Of a stretch of 64,000 nt of DNA, positions 48,943 through 57,507 are shown piece by piece. The DNA comes from Paraburkholderia solisilvae (GTDB lineage Bacteria > Pseudomonadota > Gammaproteobacteria > Burkholderiales > Burkholderiaceae), in assembly GCF_902859875.1 (NCBI RefSeq), contig NZ_CADIKF010000040.1, positions 1 through 64,000 on the forward strand. Direction: 5' to 3'. Within the stretch, counting starts at the first letter, position 1; every line of letters begins with the position of its first letter. Under the pieces are notes generated by a model. The model was not told the DNA's origin. It made no database searches and saw nothing but the letters and a program-made list of their open reading frames with translations. The position numbers and the translations under genes were made by a program.

Positions 48943-49171
48943 GTTCCCCTCAGGCAAGGAATTCCCGCACATGCGGCGGTACAAAGCCAGTTGGCTGGAC
49001 GTTGGGACGCGATCTCATTTACGCTTCGCTACCGACACCTGTTTTCCTGATCGGGGCCACCCGCAAGGGATCCGACCTTCGCGTTCCTGCTTCTCTCGAT
49101 GTCGCCTGCGTCGGCTGCTACGCAAGCGCAGCAGGAACCGGTCGTACCTACGGATGCCATGGCGCGGCTGC

Positions 49172-49348
49172 TCACCCGCGTTTCTTGAGGCGGGCCCTAG
49201 CGCTACCGTAAGAGGCCTGGGTCTTGCCGATCACTTGCCCCACCCGGCCTTTCAGCGTGACCGCTCGATTGCCAATGACCCTGCCGATGTGTGCGCGCAG
49301 CGTGCCGGAAATTTGCTTTGTCCAGCCGTGCAGCTGATCCCTATTCAT
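49172..49348 (-). CDS. CsbD-family small stress protein
   Basis: A 58-residue protein: MNRDQLHGWTKQISG, then RVIGNRAVTLKGRVGQVIGK and TQASYGSARARLKKRG. This matches the CsbD pattern (MNxDQ start, G-K-V-x-G heptads, KGKxQQxxGKxQxxxGD-like repeat). CsbD proteins are small, amphipathic and induced by general stress; their function is unknown. The ATG at 49348 overlaps the TAA stop of the CBS gene (TAATG), so translation is probably coupled. It is too short for routine gene calling at 60 codons. Confidence 0.8.
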   Translation of the reverse strand: MNRDQLHGWTKQISGTLRAHIGRVIGNRAVTLKGRVGQVIGKTQASYGSARARLKKRG

Positions 49349-50145
49349 TACGTCGTTCCATGTGTGCTGACTGGGTGGAAACAGGATCGGAAACGCCAGG
49401 CGTGGCGGGGTGGCGCGCTGTCAACTTCGCCGGCTGCCTGTTCCCACAACTGCTTGTCGCGTCCTTGCGGTTTACCCGCTTGTTCCCACAGTTCGCGTGC
49501 GCGGACCAGGATGCTCGCCTCCCTGACGGAAGTCGGCTCACGTTCTTCGACCGTTTCGCCGCCTGCGTCGATATGCACGGTCGTTACATCGTATCCGTCG
49601 GCTAGTTGATGCCATGCATTCAGATGGTTCATTTCCTCGAACTGACGGATCCCGACGACGATGGCTTCTGCCTTCGTGCCCTGGGCTACAGTCACACGCA
49701 TCAGTTCAGTGTGGTGTGGATGCCCTCTGTGATCGATGAATGTCTTGTGGAAGGCGAGTTCGTAAGGTCGCCGTTCGGAGGCGCCGCCGCTCAAGGCGGT
49801 GAGCGCAATGATCCCGCCTAGGTGCTGGTCCGCGCGATCCAGGACGGCGAGCCGCTGCACGTGACGCTCGCGCATGATCCGTTCAGCTTCCTCAACGGGA
49901 TCGTCCTCGAAGCAGAAAAGAATATCTGCCGACATCGCCTCTCGCACCGTCATGCGACCCACATCGCGCGCATCGGCGACGCCACGCACCGTCACATCGC
50001 GATCGGTGATCATGCCGACTACCTTATTGTTGAGACACACCGGCAACGCGCCGACATTGAACTTTTTGAACTTTCGGGAGGTCGAGTCGAGCATTTCATT
50101 GGCCTGGATACAGACCGGCTCTTTCATCACTTCTCTGACTAGCAT
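49348..50145 (-). CDS. CBS-domain pair protein with DUF2934-like tail
   Basis: A 265-residue protein. A Bateman module of two CBS motifs fills residues 1-125 (REVMKEPVCIQANEML ... VVGMITDRDVTVRGVAD; MSADILFCFEDDPVEEAERI ... LGGIIALTALS). A middle part without assignment follows. Near the C-terminus, SILVRARELWEQAGKPQGRD and KQLWEQAAGEV look like DUF2934, a short helix unit common in stress proteins. CBS pairs sense adenine nucleotides. AGGGAAC precedes ATG 50145. It is divergent from the slipin gene, with a near-match to the local palindrome between them. Confidence 0.88.
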   Translation of the reverse strand: MLVREVMKEPVCIQANEMLDSTSRKFKKFNVGALPVCLNNKVVGMITDRDVTVRGVADARDVGRMTVREAMSADILFCFEDDPVEEAERIMRERHVQRLAVLDRADQHLGGIIALTALSGGASERRPYELAFHKTFIDHRGHPHHTELMRVTVAQGTKAEAIVVGIRQFEEMNHLNAWHQLADGYDVTTVHIDAGGETVEEREPTSVREASILVRARELWEQAGKPQGRDKQLWEQAAGEVDSAPPRHAWRFRSCFHPVSTHGTT

Positions 50146-50446
50146 GGCATTGTTCCCTGAACACTGTTGAAGATGGTGGCGCGTCGGATTCAGGCGACGG
50201 TCAGGGCCGTGCCTCGCAACTATACGGTGGCACGGTGGACCGCTGTAAGCAGTCCGCTTACCTTCGGGGCAATGTTACGTGCTGGCGGTCTCGGAAGCCG
50301 TCCGCTACCGTACCGAGTTTCACCGCAGCAGCGGGCACCATGATTCACGATGCGCTGAACATCTGTTCTCGCGCGTTCCAATGCGGTGTCACGCGAAGAA
50401 CGTCAGTGCATGCGAGCTAGCCGCCACCCGCGCCAGGAGCATGCCT
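50146..50446. promoter_or_regulatory. CBS/slipin divergent region with a near-copy of the GTACG palindrome
   Basis: GTCCG-CTAC-CGTAC at 50300-50313 matches the GTACG-N4-CGTAC element with one base changed. It lies 133 bp before the slipin ATG and 154 bp before the CBS ATG. No other strong promoter element was seen in the 301-bp gap. Confidence 0.45.
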
Positions 50447-51316
50447 ATGAACCCGATCACACTTTCTCTTTCCGTCACGATTACGCTGATCGCAGTCGCG
50501 GTCGGTCAATGGGTCAGCCTTTATCTGGCGCCGCCCATTTTTCTTGTTGCCATCCTGGTCGCGGCGTCGGTGAAGGTCGCCAACGTGTGGCAGAAGTTTG
50601 TCATCCTGCGTGTCGGCAAACTTCAGAGCGTCAGGGGTGCAGGACTCTTCATGATCATTCCGGTACTGGACAGCGTGGTCGCCATCATCGACGAGCGTGT
50701 CCAGACCACCGCCTTTAATGCCGAGCAGGCGCTGACGAAAGATACTGTCCCAGTCAATGTCGATGCGGTCATCTTCTGGCACGTGCATGATGCACAAAAG
50801 GCGGCGCTCGCCATCACAGATTACCGGCAAGCGATCGATCGCGTCGCCCAGACGTCGTTGCGCGAGATGATTGGCTCGTCGATGCTGGCTTCGCTTCTTT
50901 CAGATCGTAGGGCCGCCGATGCGCACTTACGCGATGAAATAGGCGGCAAGATTGCCGACTGGGGCGTCACGGTTCGATCGGTAGAAATCAGGGACGTTGC
51001 GATTCCGGAGGCGTTGCAGGACGCGATGTCGAGGCAGGCTCAGGCAGAGCGCGAAAAGCAGGCGCGTGTGATTCTCGGTTCCGCCGAAGCTGAAATTGCC
51101 GCGAAGTTCGTCGAAGCTGCCCGGGTCTATGAAAATCACCCAGGGGCACTGCAATTGCGGGCGATGAATATCATCTATGAAACGACGAAGGAGCGCGGCG
51201 CAACCATCCTGATTCCAAGTTCGATGATCGATAGCCTGAACCCGCCGCTGGCGCTGGCCATAGCCGCGCGCGACGTAGCGGGCGTGTCGCCGACACCGCT
51301 CAAGACGGCGGCTTAG
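50447..51316 (+). CDS. Slipin-type SPFH protein
   Basis: A 289-residue stomatin/slipin homologue. Two hydrophobic stretches at the N-terminus (LSLSVTITLIAVAVGQWVSLYL and PPIFLVAILVAASVKVA) anchor it. The band-7 domain follows (WQKFVILRVGKLQSVRGAGL, VIIDERVQTT-like, DAVIFWHVHDAQKA), then a short Ala/Glu coiled coil (SRQAQAEREKQARVILGSAEAEI) and the ILIPSSMID tail. It is distinct from the SPFH protein at 25360. Two ATGs are close; AGGAG is 1 bp from 50441 and 7 bp from 50447, so I use 50447. It is followed by a PRC-barrel gene and is probably co-transcribed with it. Confidence 0.9.
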   Translation: MNPITLSLSVTITLIAVAVGQWVSLYLAPPIFLVAILVAASVKVANVWQKFVILRVGKLQSVRGAGLFMIIPVLDSVVAIIDERVQTTAFNAEQALTKDTVPVNVDAVIFWHVHDAQKAALAITDYRQAIDRVAQTSLREMIGSSMLASLLSDRRAADAHLRDEIGGKIADWGVTVRSVEIRDVAIPEALQDAMSRQAQAEREKQARVILGSAEAEIAAKFVEAARVYENHPGALQLRAMNIIYETTKERGATILIPSSMIDSLNPPLALAIAARDVAGVSPTPLKTAA

Positions 51317-51352
51317 GCGGGCGCCTTGCGCCCATCACTGGAGTATCGAACC

Positions 51353-52123
51353 ATGCTGCGAAATATCGAGAGTCTGAGGGGATGCGCCGTGGTCGCGAGT
51401 GACGGTGATATAGGCAATGTCGAAGAGCTCTACTTCGATGACGAGGCGTGGGGTATCCGCTATCTGGTCGTCAAAACGGGAAACTGGAGCGACGGGCGGC
51501 GCGTGCTGGTTTCGCCATACTCGATTATCCGCACGGACCCGGGGGCGCTGGGCATCCACGTTGAGCTCATGCGTCAGCAGGTGAGCGACAGCCCTCCCGT
51601 CGACCTCCACCAACCTGTCTCGCGTCATCATGAAGCGGAGTATCTCCGCTATTACGGCTACCCGACTTATTGGGGCGGCCTGGATGTGTGGGGCGTGAGT
51701 AGCTATCCGGCATTCAGTCGTGCGGCGCTGTCGGCTGTGTCGCCGGAGACGCGCGCGCAACTTGCGCTGTACGGAGACAAACCGCCGGGTGACAGTCATC
51801 TGCATAGCACAAACGCGGTGGATGGGTTCCACGTCGCGGCGGACCACAGCGATATCGGTCACGTGTCTGGATTCATTTTCGACGACGAGGCCTGGGTCAT
51901 TCGATATCTAGCCGTCGACACACAAAACTGGTGGCCGTCAAACGAAGTGTTGCTGGCAACGCAGTGGATCTATCTGATCGACTGGCTCGGATCTACTGTT
52001 TCGACAGGGTTGACACGCGACTCCATCAGGGACAGCCCGGTGTACGACAGCGCTGTCCCGCTAGAGCGCGACTTCGAAACGCAACTGTACGCGTTCTATG
52101 GCAACGCGGGGTACTGGTCGTAG
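51353..52123 (+). CDS. Protein with two PRC-barrel domains
   Basis: A 256-residue protein with two PRC-barrel units: residues about 5-70 (LRGCAVVASDGDIGNVEELYFDDEAWGIRYLVV) and about 155-225 (VDGFHVAADHSDIGHVSGFIFDDEAWVIRYLAVDT). The halves clearly arose by duplication (both contain FDDEAW-IRYL). The link between them is rich in Tyr and Trp. PRC-barrel proteins bind RNA or reaction-centre and membrane partners; the role here is unknown. The start ATG 51353 lies 36 bp after the slipin stop. Confidence 0.85.
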   Translation: MLRNIESLRGCAVVASDGDIGNVEELYFDDEAWGIRYLVVKTGNWSDGRRVLVSPYSIIRTDPGALGIHVELMRQQVSDSPPVDLHQPVSRHHEAEYLRYYGYPTYWGGLDVWGVSSYPAFSRAALSAVSPETRAQLALYGDKPPGDSHLHSTNAVDGFHVAADHSDIGHVSGFIFDDEAWVIRYLAVDTQNWWPSNEVLLATQWIYLIDWLGSTVSTGLTRDSIRDSPVYDSAVPLERDFETQLYAFYGNAGYWS

Positions 52124-52136
52124 GAAAGAGTGACTT

Positions 52137-52856
52137 CTACAGTGCTTTCAGATCGGGCAACAGTCGGTCGAATTCCCGTCTTACCACGCTGTAGCATTCG
52201 CATACGCGTACTTCCAGTCCGGGACGGTCCAGCACTTCGATATGCCCGTGACTGTAGCGAATCAGTCCCGCATCCTGTAGTTTCAACGCCGCTTCGGTGA
52301 CGCCGGAACGTCGCACGCCCAGCATGTTGGCGATCAGTTCCTGCGTCATCTTCAGTTCGTTGGACGGCAGGCGGTCTATGCTGAGCAGCAACCATCGACA
52401 GAGTTGCTGATCGATCGAATGATGACGGTTACACACGGCTGTCTGCGCCATCTGGGTAATCAGCGCCTGGGTGTAGCGCAACAACAGCCGCTGCACCGGG
52501 CCGGCACGGTGAAACTCTTCTTTCAGAATTCGCGCATCGAGCCGGTACGCCTCGCCGGCGCTTTGTACGATCGCCCGGCTTGGCGTCGTCTCCCCACCCA
52601 TGAACAGTGCGATACCGATGAGCCCCTCATTGCCGACGATCGCAATTTCGGCTGACGCGCCGTCTTCCATCACGTAGAGCAGTGAGACGATTGCAGTAAC
52701 CGGAAAATAAACGTGATTGAGACGATCGCCGGATTCGTATACGACCTGACCCAACGGCATATCGACGCGTACCAGGTGAGGTGACACCCGCGCCCACTCC
52801 GCCTCCTGCAGAACCGAGAGCAGATGATTTCTCCTTGCGGGATCCACGTTTGCCAT
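52137..52856 (-). CDS. Crp/Fnr-family transcriptional regulator
   Basis: A 239-residue regulator with an N-terminal cyclic-nucleotide-binding-like barrel (MPLGQVVYESGDRLNHVYFP ... GNEGLIGIALFMGG), a dimer helix and a C-terminal winged helix (LKMTQELIANMLGVRRSGVTEA). It lacks the N-terminal cysteine cluster of oxygen-sensing FNR, and its recognition helix (VRRSGVTEA) differs from the E-x-x-S-R of FNR, so it may not bind TTGAT boxes. GAGGAG precedes ATG 52856. It converges on the PRC-barrel gene, 13 bp apart. Effector unknown. Confidence 0.9.
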   Translation of the reverse strand: MANVDPARRNHLLSVLQEAEWARVSPHLVRVDMPLGQVVYESGDRLNHVYFPVTAIVSLLYVMEDGASAEIAIVGNEGLIGIALFMGGETTPSRAIVQSAGEAYRLDARILKEEFHRAGPVQRLLLRYTQALITQMAQTAVCNRHHSIDQQLCRWLLLSIDRLPSNELKMTQELIANMLGVRRSGVTEAALKLQDAGLIRYSHGHIEVLDRPGLEVRVCECYSVVRREFDRLLPDLKAL

Positions 52857-53093
52857 GTACCGCTCCTCAACGTGCTGCTGAAAACCGGGCGACGAGGTTG
52901 CAGCAGCGCTCTCCACAGCGAGGGGGAGCCTGGTTCAAATTATAGTTCGGGTGCGTCAGCGCGACATCATGCCGTGTTCCGGCTATTTGCGGGCGTAAAA
53001 GGCGAATAGAACCGCGAAAAAGCTGAGAATACCTGTTGATCGTGCTCTTGCACGGGAGAATCAGGAGGCTGTCTATATGCTGTGAATGCGGTA

Positions 53094-53955
53094 TCAGGTC
53101 CAGTCGGGTGCGTGCTGTGCGGCGATGACAGGCAGGCGGAGCGTAAATGCGCTACCAGCTCCGGGGCCTGCGCTGCTCGCCGACACGGTCCCTCCGTGCG
53201 CGTGCGCAATCGCGCTTACGACGGCAAGCCCGATGCCGAGACCGCCCGAACTGGCCGCGATCGTCCGGCTGGATTGAGCAAACAGGTCGAAAACATGCGG
53301 CAGCAGCGCGGCCGACATGCCGAGGCCATCGTCGCTCACGCTCAGAACCAGATGCATGCGCTCCGTATGCGCGGAAAAGCGGATATGACCGCCTGGCGGT
53401 GTGTACTTCACGGCGTTGTGCAAGAAGTTGCTGACGGCCTGTGAGAGGCGAACGGGATCGCACCCGATACGTAATGGCTGGTCAGGAATCTCGACGGTGA
53501 AGGTCTGGTGACGTGCCGCGGTCGCCGCGACAGTGGCGTCGAGTGTGTCGGACAGGCAGTCGATGAGGTCGACGTCGCCCTTGCACATACGAAGCGACCC
53601 CTGACCGATTCTGGTGGCGTCCGTCAGATCTTCGGCCAGACGGGCGATGCCGTCGATCTGCCGCTCAATCGTGTCGACCATCCGGAGCACGTCGGTCCGA
53701 TCGGCGGACGTCCTGCGGATCACCCTCAGCGGCGAGTCGCAACGGCGCCAGAGGACCACGCAATTCGTGCGCAACGATCGCGAGGATTTCATCTGTCACT
53801 TTGGTTTCACTGGGCTTTGCGAGAGAGGGTACGTGCTTGTCGGCAAGAGCGGCGGTGGTCTGGGAAGGGTATTCGATGAATCCTTTCTCCGATTCGACAC
53901 AATAGAAAGGAAGCGCGCCTATGGATGGCGCGGCGAACGCGGGATGCTGTGACAT
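53094..53955 (-). pseudogene. Sensor histidine kinase interrupted by a one-base frameshift
   Basis: The first part (from ATG 53955, MSQHPAFAAP) carries the dimerisation/phosphoacceptor box DEILAIVAHELRGPLAPL. The second part, in another frame, carries the rest of HisKA (DTIERQIDGIARLAEDL) and a full HATPase domain with N box (SNFLHNAVKYTPPGG), G1 (SDDGLGMSAAL) and G2 (SSGGLGIGLAVV). Removing one G from the GGG at 53723-53725 joins the frames smoothly as LAAEVIRRTSADRTDV, about 286 residues in all. There is no membrane segment, so it would be a soluble kinase. Either a real mutation or a sequencing error. Confidence 0.82.
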
Positions 53956-54421
53956 GTTGGTCTCTGGATTGCAACGCAAGAATCGCGCGGTGTGGTGTCG
54001 CCGTTTGCGGTGGCCACCAACGTGGCTTCGCTGCCGCAGAGTCTGTCTGTACCATGTGCAGACGTTCCGCCTATGGCTGCGTTGCGAGAGTGCCCCGGGA
54101 GGCCGGTGTGCGCAGCGTGGACCTGCACGTTCTCATACCGCGCGGCGCAGGTCTGTACGGTAACGTGCAGCACCCGCCTGAGACGTTGGCGCCGGCGAAA
54201 GCAGCCTTCATCGCTTGTTGACGTCCGGTCTCGACGGGTACCTTGTCCGGCGCCGGTCGCGGGTTGCCCGACGCTCACACGCAGGTACGGCATCGTACCG
54301 ATTTCCGTCGCATATACGTGCAATGTGTTAATGCTGCGCACGCCAAACACTTCGCTTCAGGCACCGCAACGATATCCATCATATGACGCGCGACGTGCGC
54401 GCCCACTTCTTCGCGGCCGAG
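53956..54421. promoter_or_regulatory. Histidine kinase/cbpA divergent region with GTACG palindromes
   Basis: A perfect GTACG-GCAT-CGTAC lies at 54285-54298, and is perfect over GGTACG/CGTACC at 54284-54299. It lies 123 bp before the cbpA ATG. A one-mismatch copy GTACG-GTAA-CGTGC is at 54155-54168, nearer the kinase gene. Otherwise the 466 bp show no gene and no clear sigma70 pair. Confidence 0.6.
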
Positions 54422-55438
54422 ATGAAATACAGGGACTACTACGAGATCCTCGGACTGCCACGCGATGTGACGGAGGACGGTATCAAGCGTGCGTACCGGA
54501 AGCTGGCGCGCAAATATCATCCTGATGTGAGCAGGCAGGCCGATGCGGAGGAGCGCTTCAAGGAACTCGGCGAGGCGTATACGGTGCTCAAGGATACGGA
54601 GAAGCGCGCAGCCTACGACCGGATGGGTAGCCAGTGGCATGAAGGTCAGGATTTTCAGCCGCCGCCGCAATGGGATGACAACTTCGAATTCAACGGAAAG
54701 GAAAGCCGCAGCCGCTCAAACGCGGACTTCAGTGATTTCTTCGAAGCGATGTTCGGCAGTGGACGCGCAGGCGGTCAGGGGCAGCAGGCAAACGGAAAAA
54801 CATCGCAAGCTGATCACGCCGTGCAGATGTCAAGCGATCTCGAAGACGCCTACAGCGGCGCGCAATGCCCGATGCCGGGACAGGATCATCACGCGAAGAT
54901 CACCATCAGTCTCGAAGATGCGTATCGCGGCGCGCAGCGTGCCATCTCGCTGGAAACACCGGTTCTCGATGCGCAAGGCCGTGTTTCGTTGCGATCGCGC
55001 ACGCTTAACGTATCGATCCCCAAGGGGACGCGAAGCGGGCAACATCTGCGGCTTTCTGGCCAGGGCGGTGCCGGTTTCGGACAGGGACGTGCGGGCGACC
55101 TCTATCTGGAAATCCGGTTGCGCGATCACCCACGTTTTCGTGTCGACGGACGTGATGTATCACTCGCTATGCCGGTCGCGCCCTGGGAGGCGGCACTCGG
55201 CGCGAGCGTGACGGTGCCGCTGCCCGACGGTTCCGTCGAAATGACGATCCCGCCGGATTCCGTCGGCGGTCGGCGTTTGCGACTCAAAGGCAAGGGCATC
55301 CCGGGCAATCCACCGGGCGACCTGTATGTGACCTTGAACATCGCGCTGCCTCCGGCCGACAGCGACAGCGCAAAGGCGACATGGGACAGGATGCGACAGG
55401 CGTTTGATTTCGATCCGCGCGCCGACTTCTACAGGTGA
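54422..55438 (+). CDS. cbpA: DnaJ-type co-chaperone CbpA
   Basis: A 338-residue class B J-protein. The J domain is at residues 1-70 (MKYRDYYEILGLPRDVTEDG, then KYHPDVS with the HPD motif). A Gly/Phe-type linker follows with no zinc finger, then two peptide-binding C-terminal domains (SLRSRTLNVSIPKGTRSGQHL, GDLYLEIRLRDHPRFRVDGRD). An unusual feature is an internal duplication: SDLEDAYSGAQ and then SLEDAYRGAQ. The frame is open 13 codons further up; ATG 54422 matches the family. cbpM follows at once, as in E. coli, where CbpM inhibits CbpA. Confidence 0.93.
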   Translation: MKYRDYYEILGLPRDVTEDGIKRAYRKLARKYHPDVSRQADAEERFKELGEAYTVLKDTEKRAAYDRMGSQWHEGQDFQPPPQWDDNFEFNGKESRSRSNADFSDFFEAMFGSGRAGGQGQQANGKTSQADHAVQMSSDLEDAYSGAQCPMPGQDHHAKITISLEDAYRGAQRAISLETPVLDAQGRVSLRSRTLNVSIPKGTRSGQHLRLSGQGGAGFGQGRAGDLYLEIRLRDHPRFRVDGRDVSLAMPVAPWEAALGASVTVPLPDGSVEMTIPPDSVGGRRLRLKGKGIPGNPPGDLYVTLNIALPPADSDSAKATWDRMRQAFDFDPRADFYR

Positions 55439-55440
55439 TC

Positions 55441-55752
55441 ATGATGAGCGAACCGTCAACGATCTGGCTTGAAGGTCACATTGTCGAAGATCATACCGAG
55501 TTCACGCTGTCTGGATTATGTCGGGCGACGGGTGCTTCGGAATCGCAGCTGGTTTTGTGGATTTCGGAAGGCGTATTCGGGGTGCAGGACGGCGCGCCGC
55601 AGACGTGGCGGTTCGCCGGCGCTTTGCTCTACCGGGCGCGCGTCGCTGTGCGGCTTGCGAGCGACCTCGACATCAACCCGTCGGGTATTGCGTTAGCCCT
55701 CGACCTGCTCGATGAAATCGATGCGTTACGCGCGCGCGTAACGCGTCCGTAA
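55441..55752 (+). CDS. cbpM: CbpM-like modulator of CbpA
   Basis: A 103-residue MerR-like helical protein of the CbpM family: FTLSGLCRATGASESQLVLWISEGVFGV and the later ALLYRARVAVRLASDLDINP. CbpM binds the J domain of CbpA and blocks its action on DnaK. It starts next to the cbpA stop; a GTG at 55435 and ATGs at 55441 and 55444 are possible, and ACAGG at 55431 fits the ATGs. Its position after cbpA is decisive. Confidence 0.85.
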   Translation: MMSEPSTIWLEGHIVEDHTEFTLSGLCRATGASESQLVLWISEGVFGVQDGAPQTWRFAGALLYRARVAVRLASDLDINPSGIALALDLLDEIDALRARVTRP

Positions 55753-55787
55753 CGTTGCGCTGCTTGCGGGCCGCACGTATCGTGCCC

Positions 55788-57077
55788 TCAGCCGAACCAT
55801 GTGATGGCCATGGCGACAACCGTTGTCGCCATCACGAACGTCGCGCCCCAGCCGAGTAAGCGTAATCTCAACGGCAGCGTAAAACCAGCCATGATGTCCG
55901 CGCGCACCGAAAGAAACATCATCGCAATCATGACGGGCACGGCGACTATTCCGTTGAGAACCGCGCTCCAGTACAGTGCCTTGACCGGATCGATCGAGCC
56001 GAAGTTCAGGCCGACGCCAAGCGCCGTCGCAGCAGCAATCACCCCGTAGAACGCCTTCGCCTGGAACGGCCGGCGCGCAAGGCCGACGCGCCACGAAAAC
56101 AGCTCGCCCACGGCGTAGGCGGCCGATCCGGCGAGCACGGGAAGCGTCAGCATGCCAGTGCCGATGATGCCGGCCGCAAATACGATAAACGTGAACTGGC
56201 CCGCAACCGCGCGCAGTGCCTCGGCGGCTCCGGCAGATGTTTGAATGTTGGTGACGCCGTGTGCGTGCAGCGTGGTGGCCGTCGTCACGACAATGAAGAA
56301 CGCGACGACGTTTGATAGCGCCATGCCGAGATATGTATCGATGCGGATGCGACTGAACTCTGCCCGCGCCTGTTCCGGGGCACTGGTCAGGGGGGCTGCG
56401 CCGGGGCGTTCCTGCTCGTCTTCGACTTCCTGTTCAGCCTGCCAGAAGAAGAGATACGGGCTGATGGTCGTTCCCATGACGGCTACGATCGCCACCAGGT
56501 AGTCGGGGTTTAGCGACAGATGTGGCTGGATCACCGCCCAACCAACATCTGTCCACGGTACCTTCACAACGAACGCGCAGATGACATAGCTGAACAGCGA
56601 CAGACACAGCCATTTCAGCACAGACACGTAACGTGCATAGCGCGTGAAGATTTCCAGACTAGCGGAAAGCAGGCCGAATAGAGTGACGTAGAGCAGGGCG
56701 GGTCCGGAGACTAACAGCTTCAGTGCCGCTCCCATCGCGCCGAGGTCGGCGCCAAGATTGATGGTGTTCGCAATCAGCAACATGCTGACGATCGTGCTAG
56801 ATAGCCAGGGCGAATAATGCCGGCGAAGATTGCCTGCGATGCCATAGCCGGTGACGCGTCCAATGCGTGCACTGATCTCCTGGATGGCGGCCATCAGCGG
56901 ATAGCTGAATAGCAAGGTCCACGCGAGTCCGTAGCCAAACTGGGCGCCAACCTGAGAGTAGGTCGCGATGCCACTGGGATCGTCGTCGGAGGCACCGGTG
57001 ATAAGGCCTGGCCCCATGATCTGCAAAAGCTTCGGACGCTCAGGGTGTTTTACCGACTCTGATGTGAGTGTGTCCAT
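55788..57077 (-). CDS. Atypical NRAMP-family metal-ion transporter
   Basis: A 429-residue SLC11/NRAMP-fold protein with about 11 membrane segments. It begins MDTLTSESVKHPERPKLLQI. In TM1 the usual metal-binding DPGN is replaced by DPSG (D33-G36, within ASDDDPSGIATYSQ). In TM6 the usual MPH is replaced by SPY (GTTISPYLFFWQAEQ). The canonical methionine ligand for Mn and Fe is therefore missing, so substrate use may differ; NRAMP-related magnesium transporters also lack it. The frame extends 81 codons further up without family features; GGGAG before ATG 57077 supports this start. An FNR-like box and a GTACG palindrome lie upstream. Confidence 0.88.
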   Translation of the reverse strand: MDTLTSESVKHPERPKLLQIMGPGLITGASDDDPSGIATYSQVGAQFGYGLAWTLLFSYPLMAAIQEISARIGRVTGYGIAGNLRRHYSPWLSSTIVSMLLIANTINLGADLGAMGAALKLLVSGPALLYVTLFGLLSASLEIFTRYARYVSVLKWLCLSLFSYVICAFVVKVPWTDVGWAVIQPHLSLNPDYLVAIVAVMGTTISPYLFFWQAEQEVEDEQERPGAAPLTSAPEQARAEFSRIRIDTYLGMALSNVVAFFIVVTTATTLHAHGVTNIQTSAGAAEALRAVAGQFTFIVFAAGIIGTGMLTLPVLAGSAAYAVGELFSWRVGLARRPFQAKAFYGVIAAATALGVGLNFGSIDPVKALYWSAVLNGIVAVPVMIAMMFLSVRADIMAGFTLPLRLRLLGWGATFVMATTVVAMAITWFG

Positions 57078-57173
57078 TTCGGTGACTCCCGGGCCGTCCC
57101 GCTGGAGTAGGCCGCCCCCCTTCATTGACTGCTTCAAGAAACTTAACCGTATCCTGGAAGGAAAAGTCTGCGC

Positions 57174-57187
57174 CTGATCCAGATCAA
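57174..57187 (-). promoter_or_regulatory. FNR/ANR-like box upstream of the NRAMP gene
   Basis: CTGAT-CCAG-ATCAA matches the TTGAT-N4-ATCAA consensus at nine of ten bases. On the minus strand a TACGGT -10 candidate occupies 57151-57146, which would put the start at about 57139 and the box centre at -41.5, the classical class II activator position. The geometry is observed; binding is inferred. Confidence 0.6.
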
Positions 57188-57192
57188 GGTCA

Positions 57193-57206
57193 GTACGGCG
57201 ACGTAC
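57193..57206. promoter_or_regulatory. GTACG-N4-CGTAC palindrome beside the FNR-like box
   Basis: GTACG-GCGA-CGTAC, a perfect copy of the local element, lies 115 bp before the NRAMP ATG and 5 bp from the FNR-like box. With the inferred start at 57139 its centre falls near -60. Confidence 0.65.
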
Positions 57207-57493
57207 GGGCGGGACGCCGTACTTTCCAGAGGTGGGGCGAGGCGGCGAGGCGCTCGCCCTTCCATAAAACATGGCGCGAGATACAGTCATCATGACGGAG
57301 TACACGACATTCGTGGGCATGCTCTATTTCTGCAACGCATCGCGTCAGTCAGGGAACGAACGGCAATGGTTGAAAGCGTGAATTCATTCGCGTGCGACGG
57401 TAGGCCTGGCATCGTATGCCGGCTCCGATATCAGTGAGGCTGCCAACTGGCCGCCCTCGTGCGTCCATTGCACGTCGACGCAGATGCATGTCC

Positions 57494-57507
57494 GTACGGC
57501 ATCGTAC
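57494..57507. promoter_or_regulatory. GTACG-N4-CGTAC palindrome in the NRAMP/58153 gap
   Basis: GTACG-GCAT-CGTAC, perfect. The extended 17 bp GTACGGCATCGTACCGA are identical to 54285-54301. No gene start lies within 200 bp, but a terminator about 480 bp to the right suggests an unannotated transcript. Confidence 0.6.
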
